A stretch of DNA of 17,312 nucleotides from Bacillota bacterium (lineage in GTDB: Bacteria; Bacillota; Clostridia; Acetivibrionales; DSM-1351): positions 1-17,312 of the forward strand of contig JAEYTP010000031.1 of the NCBI GenBank assembly GCA_023433945.1, given 5' to 3'. Within the stretch, counting starts at the first letter, position 1; the number at the start of each line of letters is the position of its first letter. The translations under genes and the position numbers were made by a program. The notes beneath the pieces were generated by a model. It did not search any database and had not been told where the DNA came from. It saw nothing but the letters and a program-made list of their open reading frames with translations. Shown here piece after piece: positions 1 through 7,412 of the stretch.

Positions 1-677
1 TGTTGGCTGCTCGTAAAAACAAGAAGAAGATAAACATGGAAGAAGTAAAAGAGGCCGTATTTAAGGTAATGATGGGACCTGAAAAGCGTAGCAAGGTAAT
101 GAGCGAGCACGACAAGAAGGTTACAGCATACCACGAAGCAGGCCATGCATTAGCAATCAAGCTGGTATCAAGTCAGCAGAAGGTTGACAGAGTATCAATT
201 ATACCTGCTGGTATGGCAGGAGGTTATACTGCCAGCAGACCTCAGGAAGACAAGAGTTACCATACTAAGTCACAGCTGATAGAAGAAATTATTATCGCTC
301 TTGGAGGACGTGCAGCTGAAGAAATTACGATGAATGAAGTTAGCACAGGAGCATCTAGTGATTTGAAGAAGGTAAATCAAATTGCGAGAAGCATGGTTAC
401 CAAGTACGGTATGAGCGACAAGCTGGGCAATATGATTTTTGGTAATGAAAATGATGAAGTATTTATCGGAAGAGATCTAGCTCAGGCTAGAAATTACTCT
501 GACGAGATTGCTGCTTTAATTGATAATGAAGTCAAGAAAATTATTGATGAAGCATACGAAAGAACACTTACTCTTCTTAGAGAGAACAGCAATAAGCTTA
601 TTGCACTTGCTGAAGCCCTTCTTGAAAAGGAAAAGGTTGAGGGTGCAGAATTCGAAGAAATATTTGAAAATTCATAG
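1..677 (+). CDS. ftsH: FtsH ATP-dependent zinc metalloprotease, C-terminal part (5' end outside window)
   Basis: This is the peptidase half of FtsH, the membrane-anchored AAA+ protease that degrades unassembled membrane proteins and short-lived regulators. The membrane segments and Walker motifs lie before the window, so the first leucine codon at position 3 is internal and not a start. In the 224 visible residues the zinc-binding HEAGH motif is at residues 44-48. The third zinc ligand is Asp120, in the conserved TGASSDL context. The segment before it (MEEVKEAVFKVMMGPEKRS) is the usual linker from the AAA+ lid helix to the M41 peptidase. The protein ends with an acidic tail (EGAEFEEIFENS) typical of Firmicutes FtsH. 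The gene is followed at once by a strong hairpin terminator, so it is not co-transcribed with the beta-galactosidase. Family assignment is secure. Confidence 0.96.
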   Translation, partial: LAARKNKKKINMEEVKEAVFKVMMGPEKRSKVMSEHDKKVTAYHEAGHALAIKLVSSQQKVDRVSIIPAGMAGGYTASRPQEDKSYHTKSQLIEEIIIALGGRAAEEITMNEVSTGASSDLKKVNQIARSMVTKYGMSDKLGNMIFGNENDEVFIGRDLAQARNYSDEIAALIDNEVKKIIDEAYERTLTLLRENSNKLIALAEALLEKEKVEGAEFEEIFENS

Positions 678-694
678 AATTAGCTAAGTTTTAG

Positions 695-741
695 AGAGCT
701 TCGCAACAGCTGTTACAAAACAACTGTCGAAGCTCTTTTTA
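695..741 (+). terminator. Rho-independent terminator after ftsH
   Basis: AGAGCTTCG (695-703) pairs perfectly with CGAAGCTCT (728-736). An inner ACAG/CTGT helix (706-709 with 724-727) extends the stem after a two-base bulge. The 3' arm runs into a T-tract at 735-740. It begins 18 bases after the ftsH stop codon. Confidence 0.88.
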
Positions 742-745
742 TTCA

Positions 746-774
746 TTGTGAAAGTAAAATACTAGAAGTATAAT
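746..774 (+). promoter_or_regulatory. Predicted sigma-A promoter of the beta-galactosidase gene
   Basis: A TTGTGA -35 box (746-751, 4 of 6 consensus) is separated by 17 bases from a perfect TATAAT -10 box (769-774). It lies just past the ftsH terminator and about 35 bases before the beta-galactosidase start. A TGAGGT ribosome site follows at 799-804. No catabolite-response element or operator palindrome was recognised between this promoter and the gene. Confidence 0.6.
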
Positions 775-810
775 AAGGTAATGTCATAAAAAACAAAATG
801 AGGTATAACT

Positions 811-3800
811 ATGTTTGTTAAAAATTATTTTGAAAACCTGGACATCCTTCATGTTGGTACTATGAAGAACAGAGCTTACTACATACCTTACGCCTGTGTT
901 GATACTGCCCTTGAGGGAGATAGAGATTTATCAGACAGGGTAGCAATGCTGAACGAACAGTGGAATTTCAAATACTTCAATAGTATATATGAGGTATGTG
1001 AACAGGACATAATTTGGGCTACAAAATTGGATGGTTTATCAAATGTTGCACAATGCGGAAGTTTATCAGACGCTGTACAATGCGGCAACTTATCAATTAA
1101 TGCTCAAACAGTTGGCTTATCAGATACCATACCTGTCCCATCAGTATGGCAGAACCATGGGTATGATAGACATCAGTATACCAATGTAAGGTATCCTTTT
1201 GCTTATGATCCTCCATATGTACCTTATGACAATCCTTGTGGTCTTTATAGTAGAAGCTTTGAAGTAACTTCTGACCAACTTTGTATGAGAAAGTTCATAA
1301 ATTTTGAGGGTGTGGACTCCTGCTTCTATCTATGGATAAATGGTGTAATGGTTGGATATAGCCAGGTATCTCATTCAACTAGTGAGTTTGACATTAGTGA
1401 ATACATAAAGGCAGGTACAAATTCCATATGTGTATTAGTGCTTAAATGGTGTGATGGAAGTTATCTTGAGGATCAGGACAAGTTCAGAATGTCGGGAATA
1501 TTCAGGGATGTTTTATTACTATTTCGTCCTGAGCAGCATATTCGGGATTTTTTTATCAAAACCAAGCTAAGCGATAGTTATACAAAAGCAGATATCAGTG
1601 TGGAGTTGGAGTACTTTGATAAATCCATTGAGGTAGAGTATTCCTTACTAGACCAACATCAAAACGTGGTAGCAGCAGGTAAAAGTGAAGGCAACAATAT
1701 TGAAATGGGTATTTCAAATATTACATGCTGGAATGCTGAGTCACCGTATCTCTATACCTTAGTGTTAAAAACAGGGGAAGAGGTAATAAGTACTAAAGTT
1801 GGGCTAAGAGAGATAAAAATTGAGAATGGGATTTTATATGTCAATGGTATAAATGTAAAGTTTAGAGGTGTAAATCGACATGATAGTAACCCTATTACGG
1901 GGGCAACTGTTTCCATTGACGATATGATTAAGGACTTAGCCCTTATGAAGCAGCACAATATAAATGCCATTAGAACAAGTCATTACCCAAACGCTCCAAT
2001 TTTCCTAGAGTTGTGTGATAAATATGGTTTCTATGTTATTGCAGAGGCTGATTATGAAGCTCATGGAGTTGTAGAACTATATGGTGCCGGATATAACAGC
2101 AGTTACTGTAGAATAGCACATGATGTGCGTTTTGAGAAGGCGATTGTTGATAGAGTACAACGCTCGGTGATGAGGGACAAAAACCATGCATGCGTATTAA
2201 TATGGTCACTTGGAAATGAGGGCGGATATGGTTGCAATCTAGAGGCTGCTGCTAAGTGGGTAAAGCAATACGATGACAGCAGACTGACACATTATGAAGG
2301 TGCAATGTTTACACCAGAAAATTATAAGTGCGATTTTTCAAATCTGGATTTATACAGCAGAATGTATGCCTCTTGTGAAGATATAGCTGACTACTTTGAC
2401 AATCATAGGCACAATAAGCCGTATGTTTTATGTGAATACATCCATGCAATGGGTAACGGCCCTGGAGATATTGAGGACTATCAAAAACTAATAGAAAAAT
2501 ATGATGGTTTATGTGGAGGCTTTGTATGGGAATGGTGTGACCACGCAATGCTTGTTGGCAAGACTGAGACGGGTAAGGCAAAGTATTATTATGGAGGAGA
2601 TTTCGGAGAGTTTCCTCATGACGGAAATTTTTGTATGGATGGACTGGTATACCCTGATAGAAGACCCCATACAGGACTTATTGAATATAAAAATGTAATA
2701 CGCCCCGTTAGGATAGTACAACAAGATACTTTAAAGGGACAGTTTACATTCAAAAACTGGCTAGACTTTACTAACCTTAAAGATATCTTATATGTAAAAT
2801 ACGAAGTTACTCAAGATGGCAAAGTAATAGATAGTGGCATAATTGAATCAAATAAACTGGATATTCAGCCACATGGGCAAAAGGATATTTATATTAGCTA
2901 TAACATCCCTGATAGCGGAAGATGCCATATAAGGTTTATCTATATTCAAAAAATAGACAGGCAGTTTACAAAGAGTGGACATGTATTAGGATACGAGCAG
3001 CTTGAAATACCTATTGGGAATAGCTGTAACAGAGTTGTAAAGCAGATGATGGAGGAAATAGAGCAAGCCTCTAAAAGCTGTTCTTCAACTAAGATTGCCT
3101 ATACACAAAATGAAAAACTTATTGTATTTAAGGGCAATAAATTTAAGTACACCTACAATAAATTTACCGGTTCATTTGACGAGATAGTCTACGACAATAG
3201 CACAATTCTTGTAAAACCAATGAGCTATAATATATGGAGAGCCCCTACCGATAACGACGCATATATTAAGTCCGAATGGAAAAAGTGCGGATATGACCGA
3301 ACTGTGTCCAGAGGGTATAATACACAAATTTTAGAAACTGAGAATGGGATTATTATAACTACCCAACTTTCTTTATCAGCAGTTTTCATACAGAGAATAC
3401 TGGATGTTGAGGCACAATGGACCATAATGCGGAATGGAACAATACACGTAAAAATGAATGTTATAAAAAACAGTATAACTCCATTTTTACCTAGATTTGG
3501 GGTGAGAATGTTCCTGCCACAGGACATGGAGAATGTTATGTATTGTGGGTATGGACCGTATGAAAGCTATGTTGACAAGCATAGAGCGTCTTATTATGGA
3601 TGTTTTAAAAGTACAGCAGATGGAATGCATGAGGATTATATAAAACCTCAGGAAAACGGGAGTAGGTGGAATTGTGATGTGCTTAGGGTACATTCCGACA
3701 ATGGAACTAGCTTAGAGGTATGTAGTGAACAATCCTTTAGCTTTAATATATCACACTACACACAAGAAGAATTAGCCATCAAAAATCATAACTATGAGCT

Positions 3801-3939
3801 TGAGAAGAGTGAATATACTATTGTATGTATCGATTATGCGCAAAGCGGTGTTGGCTCTAATAGCTGTGGGCCTCAGCTAGCAAAGCAATACAGGCTAGAT
3901 AAGGAAAACTTTAGTTTTGAGTTTTCAATTAAATTCTAG
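811..3939 (+). CDS. lacZ: Beta-galactosidase, glycoside hydrolase family 2, large LacZ type
   Basis: A 1042-residue cytoplasmic GH2 beta-galactosidase that hydrolyses terminal beta-D-galactosides such as lactose. No signal peptide is present. The order is an N-terminal jelly-roll (WQNHGYD and YTNVRYPF around 113-130), an Ig-like domain, the TIM barrel, then the long C-terminal beta-sandwich region of large LacZ enzymes. Barrel motifs include GVNRHD (353-358), RTSHYPN (388-394) and an E-A-H triplet with Glu416 and His418, matching the metal ligands of E. coli LacZ. WSLGNEGG places the acid/base at Glu470, and LCEYIHAMGN places the nucleophile at Glu542, so the catalytic pair is intact. Length is close to E. 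coli LacZ (1023 residues). Odd: residues 75-104 form a repetitive Gly-Leu-Ser insert in the first domain. It stands alone, with no sugar transporter or regulator beside it. The gene symbol reflects family only; the natural substrate could be another beta-galactoside. Confidence 0.95.
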   Translation: MFVKNYFENLDILHVGTMKNRAYYIPYACVDTALEGDRDLSDRVAMLNEQWNFKYFNSIYEVCEQDIIWATKLDGLSNVAQCGSLSDAVQCGNLSINAQTVGLSDTIPVPSVWQNHGYDRHQYTNVRYPFAYDPPYVPYDNPCGLYSRSFEVTSDQLCMRKFINFEGVDSCFYLWINGVMVGYSQVSHSTSEFDISEYIKAGTNSICVLVLKWCDGSYLEDQDKFRMSGIFRDVLLLFRPEQHIRDFFIKTKLSDSYTKADISVELEYFDKSIEVEYSLLDQHQNVVAAGKSEGNNIEMGISNITCWNAESPYLYTLVLKTGEEVISTKVGLREIKIENGILYVNGINVKFRGVNRHDSNPITGATVSIDDMIKDLALMKQHNINAIRTSHYPNAPIFLELCDKYGFYVIAEADYEAHGVVELYGAGYNSSYCRIAHDVRFEKAIVDRVQRSVMRDKNHACVLIWSLGNEGGYGCNLEAAAKWVKQYDDSRLTHYEGAMFTPENYKCDFSNLDLYSRMYASCEDIADYFDNHRHNKPYVLCEYIHAMGNGPGDIEDYQKLIEKYDGLCGGFVWEWCDHAMLVGKTETGKAKYYYGGDFGEFPHDGNFCMDGLVYPDRRPHTGLIEYKNVIRPVRIVQQDTLKGQFTFKNWLDFTNLKDILYVKYEVTQDGKVIDSGIIESNKLDIQPHGQKDIYISYNIPDSGRCHIRFIYIQKIDRQFTKSGHVLGYEQLEIPIGNSCNRVVKQMMEEIEQASKSCSSTKIAYTQNEKLIVFKGNKFKYTYNKFTGSFDEIVYDNSTILVKPMSYNIWRAPTDNDAYIKSEWKKCGYDRTVSRGYNTQILETENGIIITTQLSLSAVFIQRILDVEAQWTIMRNGTIHVKMNVIKNSITPFLPRFGVRMFLPQDMENVMYCGYGPYESYVDKHRASYYGCFKSTADGMHEDYIKPQENGSRWNCDVLRVHSDNGTSLEVCSEQSFSFNISHYTQEELAIKNHNYELEKSEYTIVCIDYAQSGVGSNSCGPQLAKQYRLDKENFSFEFSIKF
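1033..1125 (+). repeat. Degenerate in-frame tandem repeat inside the beta-galactosidase N-terminal domain
   Basis: Three units of 24, 27 and 30 bases starting at 1033, 1057 and 1084, plus a 12-base partial at 1114, each open with GGN (AAY/AGY) TTATCA. The first two units end in CAATGC. They encode G-LSNVAQC, GSLSDAVQC, GNLSINAQTV and GLSD. Unit length differs by whole codons, so the frame is kept. The block lies between the first strands of the sugar-binding domain and the conserved VPSVWQNHGYD motif, where a surface loop is expected. Confidence 0.7.
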
Positions 3940-3954
3940 GATTATCGGCTTGAG

Positions 3955-3984
3955 TTGACAGACTTGTTTAGCAAGTACTACAAT
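3955..3984 (+). promoter_or_regulatory. Predicted sigma-A promoter of the thioesterase gene
   Basis: A perfect TTGACA (3955-3960) and a TACAAT -10 box (3979-3984, 5 of 6) are spaced by 18 bases. The -10 box lies partly within the left arm of the inverted repeat at 3970-4007, so the repeat covers the -10 and the expected start point. It begins 16 bases after the beta-galactosidase stop codon and would give a leader of about 60 bases before the thioesterase. Confidence 0.55.
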
Positions 3985-4007
3985 ATCTAATGATAGTAGT
4001 ACTTGCT
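3970..4007 (+). repeat. Perfect 12-bp inverted repeat; terminator hairpin of the beta-galactosidase gene or operator
   Basis: AGCAAGTACTAC (3970-3981) is the exact reverse complement of GTAGTACTTGCT (3996-4007), with a 14-base loop. Each arm holds the self-complementary hexamer AGTACT, at 3974-3979 and 3998-4003, spaced 24 bases. The 3' flank ATTTATTAATA is AT-rich but not a clean T-run, so termination would be weak to moderate. Because the arm overlaps a good -10 box, an operator role is equally possible. Confidence 0.6.
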
Positions 4008-4048
4008 ATTTATTAATATGAGATAGTTTGTCAAAAAGAGGAGATACT

Positions 4049-4438
4049 ATGGAACTTAAAATAGGACTAATTTGTGAAATAAGAGAGGAAGTTACCCTCA
4101 AAAACACTGCAAGCGCACTAGGAAGTGGTGGTATTGACGTGTATGCTACTCCTGCAATGATTGCTCTTATGGAAAAAGCCGCGATGAATGCAGTACAGTC
4201 GGCTTTAGCAGAGGGCCTGTCTACTGTAGGCACCATGGTAAATATTAAACACATGGCTGCAACACCTGTTGGCATGACTGTTACCGCAAAGGCTGAACTA
4301 ATAGAGGTTTCAGAGAAGCGCCTGCTCTTTAAGGTAGAAGCATTTGATGAAAAAGATAAAATAGGCGAAGGTATACATGAGAGATTTATTATAAATGTGG
4401 AAAAGTTTATTTCCAGGGTAAATGCAAAGAAGGTGTAG
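4049..4438 (+). CDS. Hotdog-fold acyl-CoA thioesterase, fluoroacetyl-CoA thioesterase (FlK)-like
   Basis: A 129-residue single-domain hotdog thioesterase that should hydrolyse a short acyl-CoA in the cytoplasm. The ATG at 4049 was chosen because AGAGGAG (4038-4044) sits five bases upstream; a TTG at 4028 in the same frame has no ribosome site. Thr34, Glu42 and His68 lie 8 and 26 residues apart, which is the spacing of the FlK triad Thr42/Glu50/His76. The local context (YATPAMIALMEKAA and VNIKHMAATPVGM) is that of the family. Most clostridial relatives are annotated only as thioesterase family proteins. Fluoroacetate itself is not implied; the usual substrate here is unknown, and a housekeeping role in clearing toxic or stalled acyl-CoA is inference. 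Its own promoter and the riboswitch downstream make it a probable single-gene unit. Confidence 0.85.
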   Translation: MELKIGLICEIREEVTLKNTASALGSGGIDVYATPAMIALMEKAAMNAVQSALAEGLSTVGTMVNIKHMAATPVGMTVTAKAELIEVSEKRLLFKVEAFDEKDKIGEGIHERFIINVEKFISRVNAKKV

Positions 4439-4508
4439 AAACAGAAATATCAACTTTAATAATGTGCTTTAGAGTTTGATTTTTTCGACATAAATTACTA
4501 AATGCTAC

Positions 4509-4537
4509 TTGACCCATAGCAAAAATTATGTTTAAAT
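4509..4537 (+). promoter_or_regulatory. Possible sigma-A promoter of the S-box/metK transcript
   Basis: TTGACC (4509-4514, 5 of 6) is followed after 17 bases by TTAAAT (4532-4537, 4 of 6). The start point would fall near 4544, about 20 bases before the first riboswitch helix. The -10 is weak, so this is the best candidate and not a certain one. The 120 bases between the thioesterase stop and the riboswitch hold no other recognisable feature. Confidence 0.4.
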
Positions 4538-4562
4538 TATCTTGAAAACTTAATATTGTTTT

Positions 4563-4669
4563 CCTTATCAAGAGAGGTGGAGGGAGTGGCCCGATGAAAC
4601 CCGGCAACCAATATGACTAAATCATATACGGTGCCAATTCCTTCAGGATTTGATTCCTGAGAGATGAGG
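4563..4669 (+). promoter_or_regulatory. SAM-I (S-box) riboswitch aptamer
   Basis: The core GAGGTGGAGGGAGTGGCC-CGATGAAACCCGGCAACC is the S-box signature. P1 is CCTTATC (4563-4569) with GATGAGG (4663-4669). A P3 hairpin is ATATGA/TCATAT (4611-4616 with 4622-4627), followed by GGTGCCAATTCC. A P4 hairpin is TCAGGA/TCCTGA (4643-4648 with 4655-4660), ending in GAGATGAGG. It senses S-adenosylmethionine in the nascent RNA and lies just before metK, the gene that makes SAM. High SAM should therefore shut metK off through the terminator that follows. Confidence 0.96.
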
Positions 4670-4691
4670 GGTGTTCATAAAATAAAATGAC

Positions 4692-4715
4692 AAACCTCGT
4701 AATGAGGTTTTTTTT
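4692..4715 (+). terminator. Riboswitch-controlled intrinsic terminator before metK
   Basis: AAACCTC (4692-4698) and GAGGTTT (4704-4710) form a stem with loop GTAAT, running into eight Ts (4708-4715). The competing antiterminator can form between ATGAGG (4664-4669, the 3' strand of P1) and CCTCGT (4695-4700). SAM-bound P1 and this antiterminator are mutually exclusive, which is the standard S-box OFF switch. Confidence 0.92.
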
Positions 4716-4772
4716 ATAGCATAAAAAAGTACCTCAAGTTGAATAATTATACTAGTATAGGAGGCGTTAAAA

Positions 4773-5963
4773 ATGTCAAGAAGATTATTTACTTCAGAAT
4801 CCGTTACAGAGGGGCATCCAGATAAAATTTGCGACCAGATTTCAGATGCAGTATTAGATGCTATTTATGAAAATGATCCACAAGCTAGAGTTGCTTGTGA
4901 AACAGCAGTTACTACCGGTATGGTGTTGGTAATGGGGGAGATATCAACGAATTGCTATGTTGATATTCCAAAGGTGGTTAGAAATACTATTGAAGAGATT
5001 GGCTACGATAGAGCAAAGTATGGTTTTGACTGTCATACCTGCGCAGTTTTGACTTCAATAGATGAGCAGTCTGCAGATATTGCAATGGGGGTTGACAAGG
5101 CACTTGAAGCTAAGTCAGGTGAAATGACAGATGACCAAATTGAAGCAATTGGTGCGGGTGACCAGGGTATGATGTTTGGGTTTGCATGTGATGAAACTCC
5201 AGAGCTAATGCCAATGCCGATTAGCCTTGCTCACAAGCTTTCAAAGAGACTTTCAGACGTGAGAAAGAATGGAACTCTTGATTACCTAAGACCGGATGGA
5301 AAGTCACAGGTTACAGTAGAATACGATGGAGATAAGCCTGTTAGGGTGGATACCGTTGTAATATCTACTCAGCATGGGCCTGAGGTTGACCATGAAACAA
5401 TAGAGAAGGATATGCTAGAGCATGTAGTTAAGCCAATAATTCCAGCAGAGCTATTGGATGAGAATACAAGATACTTTATTAACCCAACTGGAAGGTTTGT
5501 TGTTGGAGGCCCACAGGGGGACTCCGGACTTACAGGCAGAAAGATAATTGTTGATACCTATGGAGGATATGCAAGACATGGGGGTGGTGCTTTCTCAGGA
5601 AAGGATCCAACAAAGGTTGACCGTTCGGCTGCATATGCTGCAAGATATGTTGCAAAGAATGTAGTTGCAGCAGGACTCGCAAGTAAATGTGAGGTACAGC
5701 TCGCATATGCAATTGGTGTTGCGAAGCCGGTATCAATTTTAGTTGATACGTTTGGAACTGCAAAGATTCCAGAGGAGAAGATTGTTGAATTGATAAATAA
5801 GCACTTTGACTTAAGGCCAGCAGCTATTATCAAGATGCTAGACCTTAGAAGACCAATCTACAAAAAGACTGCTGCTTATGGTCATTTCGGAAGAACAGAT
5901 GCAGAATTCTCATGGGAAAAGACAGATGTTGCAGAAGAGCTGAGAAAAGAAGCGGGCCTATAG
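4773..5963 (+). CDS. metK: S-adenosylmethionine synthetase (methionine adenosyltransferase)
   Basis: A 396-residue cytosolic enzyme that makes S-adenosylmethionine from methionine and ATP, normally as a homotetramer using Mg2+ and K+. The N-terminal signature has SVTEGHPDK with catalytic His15 and metal ligand Asp17. GAGDQG (127-132) is the conserved hexapeptide, and GGGAFSGKDPTKVDRSAAY begins at 270 in the phosphate-binding region. Length matches the family. The ATG at 4773 follows an AGGAGG ribosome site (4759-4764) at good spacing. The gene is under the SAM-I riboswitch immediately upstream and is closed by two terminators, so it appears monocistronic. No key residue is missing. Confidence 0.98.
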   Translation: MSRRLFTSESVTEGHPDKICDQISDAVLDAIYENDPQARVACETAVTTGMVLVMGEISTNCYVDIPKVVRNTIEEIGYDRAKYGFDCHTCAVLTSIDEQSADIAMGVDKALEAKSGEMTDDQIEAIGAGDQGMMFGFACDETPELMPMPISLAHKLSKRLSDVRKNGTLDYLRPDGKSQVTVEYDGDKPVRVDTVVISTQHGPEVDHETIEKDMLEHVVKPIIPAELLDENTRYFINPTGRFVVGGPQGDSGLTGRKIIVDTYGGYARHGGGAFSGKDPTKVDRSAAYAARYVAKNVVAAGLASKCEVQLAYAIGVAKPVSILVDTFGTAKIPEEKIVELINKHFDLRPAAIIKMLDLRRPIYKKTAAYGHFGRTDAEFSWEKTDVAEELRKEAGL

Positions 5964-5974
5964 TTTTGGCTAAA

Positions 5975-6013
5975 GGCAAAGAGATACTAAATTTAGTATT
6001 TGCCGATTTTTTT
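5975..6013 (+). terminator. Probable intrinsic terminator of metK
   Basis: GGCAA (5975-5979) pairs with TTGCC (6000-6004) around an inner ATACTAA/TTAGTAT helix (5984-5990 with 5993-5999), with a four-base bulge. It is followed by GATTTTTTT (6005-6013). It starts 11 bases past the metK stop codon. Confidence 0.72.
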
Positions 6014-6055
6014 AAGTAGAGTGAATACTACTTCAATTAAATTATCAGAGTAAAT

Positions 6056-6092
6056 AAAATGGTGAGACGAAATCTAGGTCTCACCATTTTTT
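6056..6092. terminator. Bidirectional intrinsic terminator between metK and the convergent pair
   Basis: AAAATGGTGAGAC (6056-6068) is the exact complement of GTCTCACCATTTT (6078-6090), with loop GAAATCTAG. A T-run is present on both strands (6087-6092 on plus; the arm's own TTTT then ATTTA on minus). It serves as a second stop for metK and as the terminator for the minus-strand membrane-protein gene that ends at 6126. Confidence 0.9.
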
Positions 6093-6125
6093 ATATATAC
6101 TAGTTGTTAGGTTGGTTACAAAATA

Positions 6126-6392
6126 TTATTTTTCGTTTTTATTATCAAGGTACCTTAAATGCTCAGTAATATCTTTTTGGATAGCATTTACTAATAGAGC
6201 TAAAAGCAACGTTATTATTCCACCAACAAAACAAACAACCATAGCAATAGAACTAAAAGCTTCATTCATAAAATCATATTCAATAAGTTCATGTCCTCCA
6301 AATAAATAACCACAGAATGATAAAACAAAAAATAATAAGGATGTAATTATAGTTATAACTTTTAATTTTTGAGTCCTATCTAAAGAATACAT
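6126..6392 (-). CDS. Small two-helix membrane protein, function unknown
   Basis: An 88-residue protein not assigned to a family. It has a short basic N-terminus (DRTQKLK), a first hydrophobic helix at about residues 10-31, an acidic linker (HELIEYDFMNEA), a second hydrophobic helix at about 46-69, and a charged tail (EHLRYLDNKNEK). Both ends probably face the same side of the membrane. An AGGAGG ribosome site (6401-6406 on minus) lies 8 bases before the ATG and overlaps the TAG stop codon of the EamA gene (6405-6407). The two genes are therefore almost certainly co-transcribed and translationally coupled. A role as an accessory to the transporter is only a suggestion from position. Confidence 0.75.
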   Translation of the reverse strand: MYSLDRTQKLKVITIITSLLFFVLSFCGYLFGGHELIEYDFMNEAFSSIAMVVCFVGGIITLLLALLVNAIQKDITEHLRYLDNKNEK

Positions 6393-6404
6393 AATTGTTA
6401 CCTC

Positions 6405-7280
6405 CTATCTCTTGGATACGGGTGAAATTTCATTCCAAAGAGTAAAACCTAATATAAAAATACCGCCTATTACTTGCCACAGTGTCATTGTTTCACCTAG
6501 TATTGTGACTGAGATCAATACGGCAACCAATGGGTCGATATAACTGAGAATTGCGGCCTTTTGTCCTGGTAATTCTTTAAGAGAAGAAAAGTACATACAA
6601 TATGTTACACCGGTGTGAATAAGTCCAACGATTAATAAATTGATCCAGCCGGTGGTGTTTAAGCTCCATAATGTTATTCCACCTGTCATCATAACGTAGG
6701 GAATTAGTATTACAATAGCAGAAAGAAATTGCAAAAACGTTCTATGTATTCCTTCTACGTTTTTAATGAACTTGTTGAGCAAAACCACAGTAGCATAAAA
6801 TACCGCTGCACCCAATCCGAATAATATGCCAGTGACATCATTTCCGCCGTTCAAATCTCCAATCCCAATGATCATCACAAGACCCAGTGTGGACATAACA
6901 AAGCATAGCAATTGTTTTACGGTCAGCTTTTCGCGGAAAATGATAGGACATAATACTGTAACGATTACTGGTGCAAAGTAATAGCTCAAAGTTGCAGCAG
7001 AAACGGTAGTGTACTTATACGCTTCAAATAAAAGAATCCAGTTGATGCCCATTGCCACTCCAGATGCAAGCAGCAGGGGTATTTCTTTTTTTATGTTTGA
7101 AAAAGGAATCTTTTGCTTAGTTACTATCAGAAATACGACAATCAAAAGAGCTGCCAGCACAGCTCGATATAATGCTAACTCACCGGAAGATACCGATATA
7201 TTTCTGACAAATAACCCCAAGGTACCAAATATAGTCATTGATGCAATCAACATCAAACGTGGGCTTTTAAGTTGCTTCAT
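6405..7280 (-). CDS. EamA-family (drug/metabolite transporter superfamily) permease
   Basis: A 291-residue integral membrane protein of the DMT superfamily with about ten hydrophobic helices arranged as two EamA repeats. Repeat one covers roughly residues 8-138 (starting MLIASMTIFGTLGLFVR), and repeat two roughly 150-284. The second repeat ends with the family pattern LSYIDPLVAVLIS then a Gly-Glu turn and a last helix (QVIGGIFILGFTLW). Members export or take up amino acids, purines or other small metabolites; the substrate cannot be read from sequence. The ATG is preceded by GAGGA (7288-7291 region, minus). A promoter and a possible short leader peptide lie upstream in the divergent region. 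It is encoded back-to-back with an XRE-desulfoferrodoxin gene, which may regulate it. Confidence 0.9.
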   Translation of the reverse strand: MKQLKSPRLMLIASMTIFGTLGLFVRNISVSSGELALYRAVLAALLIVVFLIVTKQKIPFSNIKKEIPLLLASGVAMGINWILLFEAYKYTTVSAATLSYYFAPVIVTVLCPIIFREKLTVKQLLCFVMSTLGLVMIIGIGDLNGGNDVTGILFGLGAAVFYATVVLLNKFIKNVEGIHRTFLQFLSAIVILIPYVMMTGGITLWSLNTTGWINLLIVGLIHTGVTYCMYFSSLKELPGQKAAILSYIDPLVAVLISVTILGETMTLWQVIGGIFILGFTLWNEISPVSKR

Positions 7281-7335
7281 TTATAATCCTCATATTCTAT
7301 CATTAGTTTTGATTAGTTGATTGAGACAAACATTT

Positions 7336-7359
7336 CTATGTCCTATGTAATAAATACAC
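7336..7359 (-). CDS. Possible 7-residue leader peptide upstream of the EamA gene
   Basis: On the minus strand AAGGAGGTGA (7365-7374), a full match to the 16S anti-Shine-Dalgarno, is followed 8 bases after its AGGAGG core by GTG and a frame reading (M)YLLHRT then TAG. The EamA start codon lies 55 bases after this stop. No clear attenuator hairpin was found between them, only AACTAATC-like direct repeats. The ribosome site is real by pattern; translation of so short a frame is inference. Confidence 0.3.
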   Translation of the reverse strand: MYLLHRT

Positions 7360-7412
7360 TAATGTCACCTCCTTATTTATTAATTATCATATTGGAAAAT
7401 AAGATATATAGA

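Noticed and set aside
3..38. A TTG codon at position 3 and an ATG at 36 could be read as starts of a 224- or 213-residue protease gene.
   Set aside because: The protein lacks the AAA+ ATPase and membrane segments every FtsH has, and the frame is open to the window edge. The gene simply begins upstream.
3225..3527. A 100-codon minus-strand frame inside the beta-galactosidase gene, and several similar antisense frames in recD2, metK and both flgK genes.
   Set aside because: None has a ribosome site or a family motif, and each overlaps a gene with intact conserved motifs on the plus strand.
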